DNA from: MESE01 sp036675035
GTDB lineage: Bacteria > Pseudomonadota > Gammaproteobacteria > Burkholderiales > Burkholderiaceae_D
DNA: 64,000 bases
Reading direction: 5' to 3'
Assembly (NCBI GenBank): GCA_036675035.1
Contig: JAKFFO010000020.1
Coordinates: forward strand, 17,866 to 81,865
This document shows positions 44,945 through 54,163 of the stretch, one piece after another (the stretch's first letter is position 1; each line of letters begins with the position of its first letter). A program made the translations under genes and the position numbers. The notes beneath the pieces are model-generated. The model saw nothing but the letters and a program-made list of their open reading frames with translations. It did not search any database and had not been told where the DNA came from.

Positions 44945-45801
44945 AGCATCTGAGGCACGGAATAAGTGCGCTTGTAACTGTAATTACCTTGACCGGTTGT
45001 GCTGCCACGCATGATCCGCAAGATCCATTGCAAGGATTTAACCGTGCAATGTTCAGTTTTAATGACACGATCGACCAGGCGGCTTTAAAGCCGGCGGCCA
45101 CCGCATACCGGAATACCGTTCCGATGGTCGCGCAGATTGCGGTTGGCAATTTTTTCGGAAATATTGGCGACGTCTGGACCGCCGTCAATAATCTGTTGCA
45201 GGGTAAGCTCACAGACGGATTTACCGACATAATGCGGGTCGCCGTCAACACCACTTTCGGGTTGGGCGGCTTGATTGATATCGGGTCCGATGCCGGCATG
45301 CCCAAGCACGAGGAAGATTTCGGGCAAACCCTGGGTGTATGGGGAGTGGGCTCCGGCCCCTATCTGGTATTGCCTTTTCTCGGCCCCACAACGGTGCGCG
45401 ACGGCCTGGCATTGCCCGTGGATATGCACGGCGATCTCTGGAGCTATGTAGATCCGGCTCATGTACGCAATGCGGGTACGGTATTGCGAGTCGTCGATCA
45501 GCGTTCGGTCGTACTCGATGCGACCAATCTGATTGAGGACGCAGCGCTCGACCGATACGAATTTGTAAAAGACGGTTTCATGCAACGCCGTGCGAACAGT
45601 GTCAACGATGGCGAGTCGCAAGAATGGCGGAGCAACGACGAATCCAGTCTGAACAGCGTGCCGGGTTCATCCGGCCCGCTTCATCAAGATACTGTCGCGT
45701 TGTTGCAGCTGTCTACGCGGTCGAGCAGCGAACCGTTCAAGTCGGAGCAGGATGTCGACTATCGCTTTCGGTTAATCGGCATCCCCCAACAAGAAGACTG
45801 A
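44941..45801 (+). CDS. mlaA: Outer-membrane lipoprotein MlaA (VacJ)
   Basis: 286 residues. Signal peptide with lipobox LTGC (Cys20). MlaA removes surface-exposed phospholipids through a porin complex and hands them to MlaC. Family motifs DPLQGFNRAMFSFNDTID and FGLGGLIDIGSDAGMPKHEEDFGQTLGVWG (read in parts) are clear. The C-terminal ~60 residues are a Ser-rich extension beyond the usual fold. Having mlaA inside the operon is the betaproteobacterial arrangement; in E. coli it lies elsewhere. Confidence 0.95.
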   Translation: MKHLRHGISALVTVITLTGCAATHDPQDPLQGFNRAMFSFNDTIDQAALKPAATAYRNTVPMVAQIAVGNFFGNIGDVWTAVNNLLQGKLTDGFTDIMRVAVNTTFGLGGLIDIGSDAGMPKHEEDFGQTLGVWGVGSGPYLVLPFLGPTTVRDGLALPVDMHGDLWSYVDPAHVRNAGTVLRVVDQRSVVLDATNLIEDAALDRYEFVKDGFMQRRANSVNDGESQEWRSNDESSLNSVPGSSGPLHQDTVALLQLSTRSSSEPFKSEQDVDYRFRLIGIPQQED

Positions 45802-45899
45802 ACTTCGGATACGATAGCACTCCAGCCGTCATTCAGCGTCAAGCGATTAACCTTAAGCATGGAAGAAACTCCCGCTTTGATTATTTAATCGAGAACCTT

Positions 45900-46550
45900 A
45901 TGAAAATGTTACGAAATTTTTTTATTAATACTCTTGCCGTCGGCGCCCTGATTTTTTCCGGGCATGTCGCCGCCCAGCAGGAAGCGCCTGACGCCCTTGT
46001 AAAGCGGATCAGCCAGGAGGTGCTCGATATTGCGAAGCAAGATCGCGAAATACAGTCCGGAAACCACCAGCGGGTGCTTGCTCTGGTCGAAGAAAAAATC
46101 ATTCCGCATGTTGATTTCGAGCGCATGACGGCGCTGGCGGCAGGTCGATTCTGGCGCGAAGCTACGCCACAGCAGAAGAAAGATCTGACCAATGAGTTTC
46201 GGTCGCTGCTCGTCTACACCTATTCAGGCGCCATCTCGCAGGTGAAGGATCAAAAATTGCAGTTCAAGCCAATGCGGGCCAGTCCGGATGAAACCGAAGT
46301 CGAGGTTCGTTCGCAAGTCGTGCAGCCGCGTGGGGAGCCGATGCAACTGAATTACCGCCTCGCAAAGACGGAATCGGGCTGGAAAATCTATGATGTCAAT
46401 GTGTTGGGTGCCTGGCTGGTCGAGACCTACAAGGGTAACTTTGCCGCCGAAATCAGTAAGGGCGGGATTGACGGATTGATCAAGGCTTTATCAGACCGGA
46501 ACAACAAGCTTGCCGCAAGTGCAGCCAAAGGCTCGAAACGCACACAATGA
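45900..46550 (+). CDS. mlaC: Periplasmic phospholipid-binding protein MlaC
   Basis: 216-residue periplasmic shuttle between MlaA and MlaFEDB. Signal peptide to about residue 23 (HVAAQ). Tol-Tol-Ttg2 domain with IIPHVDFERMTALAAGRFW and the conserved YRLAKTESGWKIYDVNVLGAWLVETY region near the C-terminus (read in parts). The ATG at 45900 was chosen because it opens the signal peptide; the frame extends upstream through mlaA without meaning. Overlaps mlaB by four bases. Confidence 0.93.
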   Translation: MKMLRNFFINTLAVGALIFSGHVAAQQEAPDALVKRISQEVLDIAKQDREIQSGNHQRVLALVEEKIIPHVDFERMTALAAGRFWREATPQQKKDLTNEFRSLLVYTYSGAISQVKDQKLQFKPMRASPDETEVEVRSQVVQPRGEPMQLNYRLAKTESGWKIYDVNVLGAWLVETYKGNFAAEISKGGIDGLIKALSDRNNKLAASAAKGSKRTQ

Positions 46551-46813
46551 TCGATATGTTTCGGCCTACTCTCACACTGACCGTCAACAATGCCAAAACG
46601 GCATTGGATGCCGGTCTGTCCGCAATTGAGGCAGGCCAAACGGAAATTGATCTGGCACAGTTGACGGCGGTCGATTCAGCGGCCGTTGCAACGCTGATAG
46701 CGTGGCGCCGTGCCGCGCTGAACCGGGGCGCCACGCTCTCCTTCACGAACGCTCCTGCCAATCTGCATAGCCTCGCCGAACTGTATGGCGTAGCCGATTT
46801 GCTGCATCATTGA
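46547..46813 (+). CDS. mlaB: STAS-domain protein MlaB
   Basis: 88-residue STAS-domain protein that binds MlaF and stabilises the transporter. The core IDLAQLTAVDSAAVATLIAWRR (read in parts) has the Asp-Ser of STAS domains, with the conserved threonine region near it. ATGA overlap with mlaC. Last gene of the Mla operon; a TTGACC-ATAC-GGTCAA palindrome overlaps its stop codon. Confidence 0.88.
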   Translation: MIDMFRPTLTLTVNNAKTALDAGLSAIEAGQTEIDLAQLTAVDSAAVATLIAWRRAALNRGATLSFTNAPANLHSLAELYGVADLLHH

Positions 46814-46825
46814 CCATACGGTCAA
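46810..46825. promoter_or_regulatory. Perfect palindrome, possible repressor operator
   Basis: TTGACC-ATAC-GGTCAA at 46810-46825 is a 6+6 palindrome overlapping the mlaB stop. Its form resembles operators of TetR-family repressors. It lies about 50 bases upstream of a TATAAT at 46873-46878, a candidate -10 for the ABC exporter genes. No regulator gene is adjacent. Confidence 0.4.
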
Positions 46826-46959
46826 ATCTTTCCCGTCGCCGACTTTGTTCGGCCCCGACAATCGGAATCCAATATAATCAAGAGCTTTCGTCGGCGAGTT
46901 TGCCTCGGCAAGGCAAGCTCCGATGGTTAATTTTTGCGTAAAGTGTGTACCAAGCCAGA

Positions 46960-47871
46960 ATGGCTGCAATTCAAATCACGAATGTCGAGAAACGTTATGG
47001 CACGCTGCGCGCGCTGGGCGGAGTTTCCCTATCGATCGAGAAGGGCGAGTTTTTCGGCTTGCTTGGACCGAATGGCGCCGGTAAAACCACGCTGATTTCG
47101 ATCATCGCGGGGTTGAGCCGCGCTGATTCCGGGTCCGTATCGATTCACGGGCATGACGTGGTTACCGGATACCGGCAGGCGCGCAAGCTGCTTGGAGTGG
47201 TTCCGCAGGAATTGGTATTCGACCCGTTTTTTACCGTTCGTGAAACCCTGCGCATGCAATCCGGTTATTTCGGCTTGAAGAATAACGATCAATGGATCGA
47301 CGAGGTGATGCATCACCTCGACCTGACCAACAAAGCCGACGTCAACATGAGGGCGCTGTCCGGCGGCATGAAGCGGAGGGTACTGGTGGCGCAAGCGCTG
47401 GTGCACAAGCCGCCGGTCATCGTGCTCGACGAGCCGACTGCCGGTGTGGATGTGGAATTGCGTCAGACCTTGTGGAAATTCGTCGCACGATTGAATCGCG
47501 AAGGACATACGGTTGTCTTGACCACGCACTACCTGGAAGAGGCGCAGGCGTTGTGCAATCGGGTTGCGATGCTCAAGAGCGGCAACGTCGTCGCGCTCGA
47601 TTCAACCTCGGCGCTGGTCAAGCGAATCTCCGGTTCCCAACTGGTGGTGCGTCTGGCGAAAGGAACATTGCCGGATGGGCTGAAGCTCCTGGTTTCGCAT
47701 CCCGACGAGTTGATCATGGGGAACAAGTACACGCTGCGCGTCAATGACTATGCTGATGTTGAGCCGATTCTTGCCCGGTTGCGCGAATCCGGCGTGGTGA
47801 TCGAAGACATGCAATTGCATCAGGCCGATCTGGAAGACGTATTCATCCAGATCATGGAAGGCGAAAAATGA
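46960..47871 (+). CDS. ABC exporter ATP-binding protein (YadG-like, DRA/ABC-2 type)
   Basis: 303 residues. Walker A GPNGAGKTT, signature ALSGGMKRRVLVAQAL, Walker B VIVLDEPTAGVDVE, H-loop TTHYLEEA; a C-terminal domain of about 80 residues follows. It pairs with the ABC-2 permease that starts four bases before its stop. E. coli YadGH is the nearest well-known pair; the exported substrate is unknown. ATG at 46960 chosen over an in-frame GTG at 46945. Confidence 0.9.
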   Translation: MAAIQITNVEKRYGTLRALGGVSLSIEKGEFFGLLGPNGAGKTTLISIIAGLSRADSGSVSIHGHDVVTGYRQARKLLGVVPQELVFDPFFTVRETLRMQSGYFGLKNNDQWIDEVMHHLDLTNKADVNMRALSGGMKRRVLVAQALVHKPPVIVLDEPTAGVDVELRQTLWKFVARLNREGHTVVLTTHYLEEAQALCNRVAMLKSGNVVALDSTSALVKRISGSQLVVRLAKGTLPDGLKLLVSHPDELIMGNKYTLRVNDYADVEPILARLRESGVVIEDMQLHQADLEDVFIQIMEGEK

Positions 47872-48623
47872 TCGGTTTCCAGACCTTGTTTTACAAGGAA
47901 GTGCTGCGTTTCTGGAAGGTTGCGACCCAGACCTTGACGGCACCGATCGTGACCGCCATGCTTTATCTGCTGGTGTTCGGTCATGTACTGGAAGAGCGCG
48001 TGCAGGTATATCCGGGCGTGAAATACACCGCCTTTCTCGTTCCAGGTCTGGTGATGATGAGCGTGCTGCAGAACGCATTTGCCAATTCGTCGTCATCGCT
48101 GATTCAATCCAAGATTACCGGCAATCTGGTGTTCGTATTGCTGCCGCCGCTGTCACATTGGGAGCTCTTCAGCGCATATGTGCTGGCTGCGGTGGTCCGC
48201 GGTCTGGCGGTCGGTGCCGGCGTATTCATTATTACCGCCTGGTTTGCCGAGCTGTCGTTCTCCGCTCCGTGGTGGATTGCTGTTTTCGCCATACTCGGCG
48301 CGGCGATCCTTGCCACGATGGGATTGGTCGCAGGCATCTGGGCGGAAAAATTCGATCAGCTGGCCGCGTTCCAGAACTTTTTGATCATGCCGGCCACTTT
48401 TTTGTCAGGCGTGTTCTATTCGATACACTCGCTGCCGCCTTTTTGGCAGGCGGTGTCGCATATGAACCCGTTTTTTTATATGATTGATGGCTTCCGCTAT
48501 GGATTCTTTGGCCAGTCGGATGTGAATCCGATGATGAGTTTCGCAATCGTCGCCATGTTCTTTGCCGTGCTTGCAGGTGTGGCGGTCCAACTGCTGAAGA
48601 GCGGCTACAAGTTGCGCCACTGA
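47868..48623 (+). CDS. ABC-2 type transporter permease (YadH-like)
   Basis: 251-residue membrane protein with six spans and the ABC-2 signature LPPFWQAVSHMNPFFYMIDGFRYGF (read in parts) near residues 185-210. Overlaps the ATPase gene by four bases. Together they would export an unknown compound. This pair is regularly found between mla and murA in betaproteobacteria, which hints at an envelope role, by inference. Confidence 0.9.
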   Translation: MIGFQTLFYKEVLRFWKVATQTLTAPIVTAMLYLLVFGHVLEERVQVYPGVKYTAFLVPGLVMMSVLQNAFANSSSSLIQSKITGNLVFVLLPPLSHWELFSAYVLAAVVRGLAVGAGVFIITAWFAELSFSAPWWIAVFAILGAAILATMGLVAGIWAEKFDQLAAFQNFLIMPATFLSGVFYSIHSLPPFWQAVSHMNPFFYMIDGFRYGFFGQSDVNPMMSFAIVAMFFAVLAGVAVQLLKSGYKLRH

Positions 48624-48679
48624 TCAACAAACTGATACGCGGCTTCCCGTTTCAATGAATCACTCAAAAAGGCAAAATC

Positions 48680-48916
48680 GTGTTGCCCACTCCGGAACTT
48701 GTTAAAAGCTATATCGCTGCCGGCCTCGACTGTACCCACCTTGAAGTCGAAGGCGACGGCCAGCATTTCAATGCAGTGATCGTGTCGAATGCCTTCGCCG
48801 GCAAACGTCTGATTCAGCGCCATCAATTGGTGTATGCGGCGCTTGGCGATCGCATGCGACAGGAAATTCATGCGCTGTCGATGAAAACTCTGACGCCGGA
48901 AGAATTCCAACGATAA
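48680..48916 (+). CDS. ibaG: BolA-family protein (IbaG/YrbA type)
   Basis: 78-residue BolA-fold protein that partners monothiol glutaredoxins in iron-sulfur handling. Class II-KH-like fold with conserved ILV..VEGDGQHFNAVIVSNAFAGKRLIQRHQLVYAALGDRM (read in parts), where the His in RHQ is a cluster ligand candidate. GTG start at 48680 with AAAGG eight bases before it. It sits just upstream of murA, as yrbA/ibaG does in E. coli. Confidence 0.92.
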   Translation: MLPTPELVKSYIAAGLDCTHLEVEGDGQHFNAVIVSNAFAGKRLIQRHQLVYAALGDRMRQEIHALSMKTLTPEEFQR

Positions 48917-48945
48917 TGAACAATGCTGAATGGATAAATCTTTAA

Positions 48946-50196
48946 ATGGATAAGCTCTTAATACGAGGCGGCAACCGGCTAGCCGGGGAAATCGCCATCT
49001 CGGGTGCGAAAAATGCCGCCTTGCCGATACTGTGCGCCGGCTTGCTGACGGCCGACACGGTTCAACTGTCGAACGTGCCGCATCTGCAGGATGTCGCCAC
49101 GATGTTGAAGTTGCTGGGGCAGATGGGGCTGCGTATCGAGCAGGACGGCGATACGGTCGCGCTTAACGGCCGTGCCATCGACAGGCTTGAAGCGCCGTAT
49201 GAGATGGTGAAAACCATGCGTGCGTCGATCCTGGTGCTGGGGCCTCTGGTTGCGCGTTTCGGTGAAGCGAAAGTATCGCTGCCCGGTGGTTGCGCGATCG
49301 GTTCGCGCCCGGTCGACCAGCACATCAAGGGATTGCAGGCGATGGGGGCGGAAATTACCATCGAAGCCGGTTACATCCATGCCAAAGCCAAGAAACTTAA
49401 AGGTACGCGCATCGTGACCGACATGATCACCGTTACCGGCACTGAAAACCTGTTGATGGCGGCGACGCTGGCTGATGGCGAAACAATACTGGAAAATGCC
49501 GCGCGCGAACCGGAGGTAACCGATCTTGCCAACCTGCTGGTGGCCATGGGCGCCAGGATCGACGGCATCGGTACCGACCGGCTGGTGGTGCAAGGTGTCG
49601 AACAACTGCACGGCGCATCGCATGCGGTGATTGCGGATCGGATCGAAACCGGCACTTTCCTGTGTGCTGTTGCCGCTACCGGTGGCGATGTGACCTTGAA
49701 AAACGCGCGCACCGATATTCTGGATGTTGCGCTCGACAAGTTGCGCGAAGCCGGCGTGATCATCACGTCAGGAAGCGACTGGATTCGCGTGCAAATGGCG
49801 GCGCGACCGAGAGCGGTCAGTTTTCGCACCACCGAATATCCGGGTTTTCCGACCGATATGCAGGCGCAATTCATGGCATTGAACGCTATTGCGGAAGGCA
49901 GCAGTCAAGTGACCGAAACGATTTTTGAAAATCGGTTCATGCATGTGCAGGAGCTGAATCGCCTTGGCGCCTCGATCGGCATCGAAGGTCATACCGCGAT
50001 CATCCAGGGTGTCGAGAAACTGGTCGGAGCACCTGTAATGGCAACCGATTTGCGCGCGTCGGCGTCACTGGTGATTGCTGCGCTGGCCGCACAGGGTGAA
50101 ACCCTGATCGACCGTATCTATCACCTGGATCGGGGATACGACCGGATGGAAGCCAAATTGTCTGCGGTCGGAGCCGATATCAGGCGGGTCAAATGA
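48946..50196 (+). CDS. murA: UDP-N-acetylglucosamine 1-carboxyvinyltransferase
   Basis: 416-residue enzyme adding enolpyruvate to UDP-GlcNAc, the first committed step of peptidoglycan synthesis and the fosfomycin target. The ATG at 48946 gives MDKLLIRGGNRLAGEIAISGAKNAALP. The catalytic loop is SLPGGCAIGSRPVDQH, with the Cys that fosfomycin alkylates. Its stop overlaps hisG. Confident. Confidence 0.97.
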   Translation: MDKLLIRGGNRLAGEIAISGAKNAALPILCAGLLTADTVQLSNVPHLQDVATMLKLLGQMGLRIEQDGDTVALNGRAIDRLEAPYEMVKTMRASILVLGPLVARFGEAKVSLPGGCAIGSRPVDQHIKGLQAMGAEITIEAGYIHAKAKKLKGTRIVTDMITVTGTENLLMAATLADGETILENAAREPEVTDLANLLVAMGARIDGIGTDRLVVQGVEQLHGASHAVIADRIETGTFLCAVAATGGDVTLKNARTDILDVALDKLREAGVIITSGSDWIRVQMAARPRAVSFRTTEYPGFPTDMQAQFMALNAIAEGSSQVTETIFENRFMHVQELNRLGASIGIEGHTAIIQGVEKLVGAPVMATDLRASASLVIAALAAQGETLIDRIYHLDRGYDRMEAKLSAVGADIRRVK

Positions 50197-50849
50197 TGAA
50201 TCAGCAATTGACGCTGGCGCTGTCGAAAGGGCGCATTTTCGATGAAACCCTGCCGCTGTTGCAAGCCGCAGGCATCACGGTCACCGAAGATCCGGAGACA
50301 TCTCGCAAACTGATTTTGCCAACGAACGATCCGAATGTGCGCGTCATCATCGTTCGCGCATCCGATGTGCCGACCTATGTGCAATACGGTGCCGCGGATT
50401 TCGGCGTGGCCGGCAAGGATGTGCTGCTGGAACATGGTGGCGAAGGCTTGTATCAGCCGATCGATCTGGAAATTGCCAAATGCCGCATGTCGGTTGCCGT
50501 ACCGGATGGATTCGACTATGCCAGCGCAGTGCGTCAGGGTGCCCGGTTGCGGGTTGCAACCAAATATGTGCAGACCGCACGCGAACACTTTGCAGCAAAG
50601 GGCGTGCATGTCGACCTGATCAAGCTGTACGGTTCGATGGAACTGGCGCCTCTGGTCGGTTTGTCCGATGCGATCGTCGACATGGTCAGCACCGGCAGTA
50701 CGCTACGCGCCAATCATCTGATCGAGGTTGAGCACATCATGGAAATTTCCGCGCGCCTGGTGGTGAACCAGGCTGCATTGAAATTGAAGCGCGAACGCCT
50801 GCAGCCGATTCTGGATGCGTTCGAACAAGCGTCGAAACGCCGAGCCTGA
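50193..50849 (+). CDS. hisG: ATP phosphoribosyltransferase, short catalytic subunit
   Basis: 218 residues; catalyses the first step of histidine synthesis, joining ATP and PRPP. It is the short form, lacking the C-terminal regulatory domain, so it should need HisZ for activity and feedback control; hisZ is not in this window. The PRPP loop DMVSTGSTLRANHL is clear. Overlaps murA by four bases, which ties the his genes to an envelope gene transcriptionally. Confidence 0.95.
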   Translation: MMNQQLTLALSKGRIFDETLPLLQAAGITVTEDPETSRKLILPTNDPNVRVIIVRASDVPTYVQYGAADFGVAGKDVLLEHGGEGLYQPIDLEIAKCRMSVAVPDGFDYASAVRQGARLRVATKYVQTAREHFAAKGVHVDLIKLYGSMELAPLVGLSDAIVDMVSTGSTLRANHLIEVEHIMEISARLVVNQAALKLKRERLQPILDAFEQASKRRA

Positions 50850-50882
50850 CGCATAGACTGCCTGGACCCAAACAAGAAAGCC

Positions 50883-52196
50883 ATGTCAATTCAGATACGC
50901 AAACTCGATTCAGCCGATCCCGACTTCACGGCGACCTTGCGTGCCGTACTTGCATTCGATGCCGGCGATGACGAAACCATCGATCGTGCCGCGGCACGCA
51001 TCCTGGCAGACGTAAAAGCGCGTGGTGATGCTGCAGTGCTGGAATATACCAGCCGGTTCGATCGTGTCAACGAGACCAGCGTTGCAGCCCTTGAAATCAA
51101 GCACGACGAATTGCAGTCGACATTGCAGCAACTGGCGCCGGAGCGCCGGGCCGCACTGCAGGCTGCAGCCGACCGTGTGCGAACCTACCATGAGCGGCAA
51201 AAGCAGGAATGCGGTTCCAGCGGGTTTGCTTATGCCGAGGTCGATGGCACGGTATTGGGGCAAAAAGTGACGCCAGTCGATCGGGTCGGCATCTATGTTC
51301 CGGGCGGCAAGGCTGCCTATCCGTCGTCGGTATTGATGAATGCAATTCCGGCCAAGGTGGCCGGTGTGCAGGAAATCATCATGGTGGTTCCAACGCCCGG
51401 CGGGGTGAAAAACGAGCTGGTGCTGGCCGCTGCAGCGATTGCCGGTGTCGACCGCGTCTTCACCATCGGGGGCGCGCAGGCAATCGGCGCGCTGGCATAT
51501 GGTACTGCGACGGTTCCGCCGGTAGACAAGATTGTCGGTCCGGGTAATGCCTATGTCGCTGCCGCCAAGCGTCGCGTGTTCGGCATCGTCGGCATCGACA
51601 TGATTGCCGGCCCTTCGGAGATCCTGGTTATTTGCGACGGCACCACCAATCCCGACTGGATTGCGATGGATTTGTTTTCGCAGGCAGAACATGACGAGCT
51701 GGCGCAATCGATTCTGCTGTGCCCGGATGCCGAATACATCGCGCAGGTGGAGGCGAGCATCAACCGGCAGCTCGACACGATGCCGCGCAAGGATGTGATC
51801 CGCACATCACTGGTCGATCGCGGCGCCTTAATCAAGGTACGTGACATGGAAGAGGCATGCGAAATCGCCAATCTGATTGCTGCGGAACACGTCGAAATTT
51901 CTACCGAAAATCCGCAGCAATGGGCGGACCGAGTGCGCCACGCCGGCGCACTGTTTCTCGGTCGCTTTTCATCCGAGTCGCTGGGCGATTACTGCGCCGG
52001 GCCCAACCATGTGCTGCCAACGTCGCGCACTGCGCGCTTTTCGTCGCCACTCGGCGTGTACGACTTTCAGAAACGATCCAGCATTATTCATGTGAGTGAG
52101 GCGGGCGCACAAACTCTTGGCAAGGTGGCCGCGGAACTTGCGTATGGCGAGGGCTTGCAGGCGCACGCCAGATCAGCGGAATACCGGCTCAAGTGA
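50883..52196 (+). CDS. hisD: Histidinol dehydrogenase
   Basis: 437-residue zinc enzyme doing the last two oxidations to histidine. Motifs VDRVGIYVPGGKAAYPSSVLMNA, IVGPGNAYVAAAKR, DMIAGPSEIL, AEHDELAQS and GPNHVLPTSRTARF (some read in parts) cover the NAD and zinc sites. It lies 33 bases after hisG and is followed by the methyltransferase gene rather than hisC. Confidence 0.97.
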   Translation: MSIQIRKLDSADPDFTATLRAVLAFDAGDDETIDRAAARILADVKARGDAAVLEYTSRFDRVNETSVAALEIKHDELQSTLQQLAPERRAALQAAADRVRTYHERQKQECGSSGFAYAEVDGTVLGQKVTPVDRVGIYVPGGKAAYPSSVLMNAIPAKVAGVQEIIMVVPTPGGVKNELVLAAAAIAGVDRVFTIGGAQAIGALAYGTATVPPVDKIVGPGNAYVAAAKRRVFGIVGIDMIAGPSEILVICDGTTNPDWIAMDLFSQAEHDELAQSILLCPDAEYIAQVEASINRQLDTMPRKDVIRTSLVDRGALIKVRDMEEACEIANLIAAEHVEISTENPQQWADRVRHAGALFLGRFSSESLGDYCAGPNHVLPTSRTARFSSPLGVYDFQKRSSIIHVSEAGAQTLGKVAAELAYGEGLQAHARSAEYRLK

Positions 52197-52206
52197 GCGC
52201 CGTTCA

Positions 52207-53004
52207 ATGACCGCGTGGCTGAATCGCATTTATTGCGAAGATGCGCTGCAGGGAATCGACCGCATTCCCGACGGAACCGTCGATTTGCTGATTGCCGACC
52301 CGCCCTATGGTCTGGGCAAGGATTACGGCAACGATTCAGACAAGCTTGATGCGGGCGCTTACCTGCGCTGGATGGAAGAATGGATTGATGCGGCACTGCC
52401 GAAACTGAAACTCAATGGCAGCCTTTACATTTTTTTGACATGGCGCTACTCGCCGGAAATTTTCGTGATGCTGAAGCAGCGCATGACGATGGTCAATGAA
52501 ATCGTATGGGATCGCCGCGTACCATCGATGGGCGGCAGCACACGGAAATTTTCTTCTGTGCATGACACGATCGGATTTTTCGTAAAATCGAAGGATTATC
52601 ACTTCGACCTTGATGCAGTGCGTATACCGTACGATGCCGAAACCAAGAAAGCGCGGTCCCGTTCGATTTTCGTCGGCGCCAAATGGCTGGAAATGGGTTA
52701 CAACCCGAAAGATGTCTGGAGCGTATCGCGGCTGCACCGCGAACATCGCGAGCGGGCCGACCATCCAACCCAGAAACCATTGGAGATCATTGAGCGCATG
52801 ATCAAGGCATCCTGCCCTCCGGACGGCGTGGTATTCGATCCGTTCATGGGCAGCGGTACGACGGCCGTCGCGGCCAAACGCTGTGGACGGAATTACGTCG
52901 GGTTTGAATTGAACGCAAGCTATTGCGAGCTGATTGAAGCGCGATTGGCGGCCCTGGATAAGCAGGTAGCGGATCAAATATCGTTATCCATTTGCCTGAA
53001 ATAA
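52207..53004 (+). CDS. Solitary DNA methyltransferase, beta class (N6-adenine or N4-cytosine)
   Basis: 265-residue site-specific methyltransferase. Catalytic motif IV DPPY is at 31-34 and the SAM-binding motif I FDPFMGSGTT at about 210-219; this order (catalytic first) marks the beta class, and DPPY favours adenine-N6. ADHPTQKPLEIIERMI is the usual motif X-like region. It lacks a CcrM-type C-terminal extension. No restriction gene is near. It sits 10 bases after hisD and 52 before hisC on the same strand, so it is probably transcribed with the his genes. The ATG at 52207 starts MTAWLNRIYCEDAL; its ribosome site is weak. Confidence 0.93.
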   Translation: MTAWLNRIYCEDALQGIDRIPDGTVDLLIADPPYGLGKDYGNDSDKLDAGAYLRWMEEWIDAALPKLKLNGSLYIFLTWRYSPEIFVMLKQRMTMVNEIVWDRRVPSMGGSTRKFSSVHDTIGFFVKSKDYHFDLDAVRIPYDAETKKARSRSIFVGAKWLEMGYNPKDVWSVSRLHREHRERADHPTQKPLEIIERMIKASCPPDGVVFDPFMGSGTTAVAAKRCGRNYVGFELNASYCELIEARLAALDKQVADQISLSICLK

Positions 53005-53056
53005 CATCTTTCAAAGAGAACACCTTTCAAAGAAGCGGCGAGAGAACCTTCCGATT

Positions 53057-54145
53057 ATGTCCCTGATTGAAAATACCATTCGGCCCGAGATCCGTGCGCT
53101 CGCTGCATACCATGTAGCGGATGCCACCGGATTCGTGAAGCTGGATGCAATGGAAAATCCGTGCGAGTTGCCGGAAAATCTGCGCCGCGACCTGGGAATT
53201 CGTTTGGCCGAGGTTGCATTGAACCGTTATCCGGTTCCGTCATATACCGCATTAAAGGCAAAGATCTGTAAAAATCTTGGAGTGCCCGCCGGCTTCGACG
53301 TGATACTCGGAAACGGTTCGGATGAATTGATTTCAATCGTTTCAACCGCGTGCGCGAAACCCGGTGCCAAAGTATTGGCGCCCACGCCGAGTTTCGTGAT
53401 GTATGCGAGGTCGGCACAATTTGCCGGCCTGGATTTCATCGGCGTGCCGCTCAGGCCGGATTTTTCGCTGGATAAAGCGGCGATGCTGACGGCGATCGAA
53501 CAGCACAGGCCGTCCGTCACCTATCTTTCGTATCCGAACAACCCGACCGGCAATCTGTTCGATGAGAGCGACATGATTGAAATTGTGCGCACCGTCGGCG
53601 ACACCGGACTGGTGGTGGTAGACGAGGCATATCAACCGTTTGCGCAGGCCAGTTTCATGCCGCGCCTGAACGAATTCGGAAATCTGATCGTGATGCGCAC
53701 GGTTTCAAAGCTCGGCCTGGCCGGAATCCGGCTCGGCTATATGGCGTGCGCCAGCGGCTTGCTTGCGGAATTCGACAAAGTACGCCCGCCCTACAATATC
53801 AATGTGCTGACCCAGGCAACGGCCGAGTTCGTGCTCGATCACAACGACGTACTGGAGGCGCAGGCGCTGATGTTGCGCAATGAACGCAGCAAGCTTGCAG
53901 CTGCGCTCGCGGCAATCCCGAATCTGGAGGTTTTTCCTTCAGCGGGAAATTTTTTGCTGATTCGGCTACGCCGGCCCGGAATTAATAGCGAGGATGTCGC
54001 GAATCGGATGGCCGAACATCGGGTTTTGATCAAAAATGTCGGTAAAATGCATTCGTTGCTGGAAAATTGCTTGAGAGTTACCGTAAGTACACCGGAAGAA
54101 ACCCGCCTGTTCCTCGATGCGCTTGCCGCATCGCTCGCATCGTAA
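53057..54145 (+). CDS. hisC: Histidinol-phosphate aminotransferase
   Basis: 362-residue PLP fold-I aminotransferase. The YPNNPTGN substrate loop, VVDEAY with the PLP Asp, and SKLGLAGIRLGY with the Schiff-base lysine are present. It resumes the his operon after the methyltransferase gene; hisB follows 18 bases later. The initial Shine-Dalgarno is weak. Confidence 0.95.
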   Translation: MSLIENTIRPEIRALAAYHVADATGFVKLDAMENPCELPENLRRDLGIRLAEVALNRYPVPSYTALKAKICKNLGVPAGFDVILGNGSDELISIVSTACAKPGAKVLAPTPSFVMYARSAQFAGLDFIGVPLRPDFSLDKAAMLTAIEQHRPSVTYLSYPNNPTGNLFDESDMIEIVRTVGDTGLVVVDEAYQPFAQASFMPRLNEFGNLIVMRTVSKLGLAGIRLGYMACASGLLAEFDKVRPPYNINVLTQATAEFVLDHNDVLEAQALMLRNERSKLAAALAAIPNLEVFPSAGNFLLIRLRRPGINSEDVANRMAEHRVLIKNVGKMHSLLENCLRVTVSTPEETRLFLDALAASLAS

Positions 54146-54163
54146 ATTTGGTATTGTCCTGAT

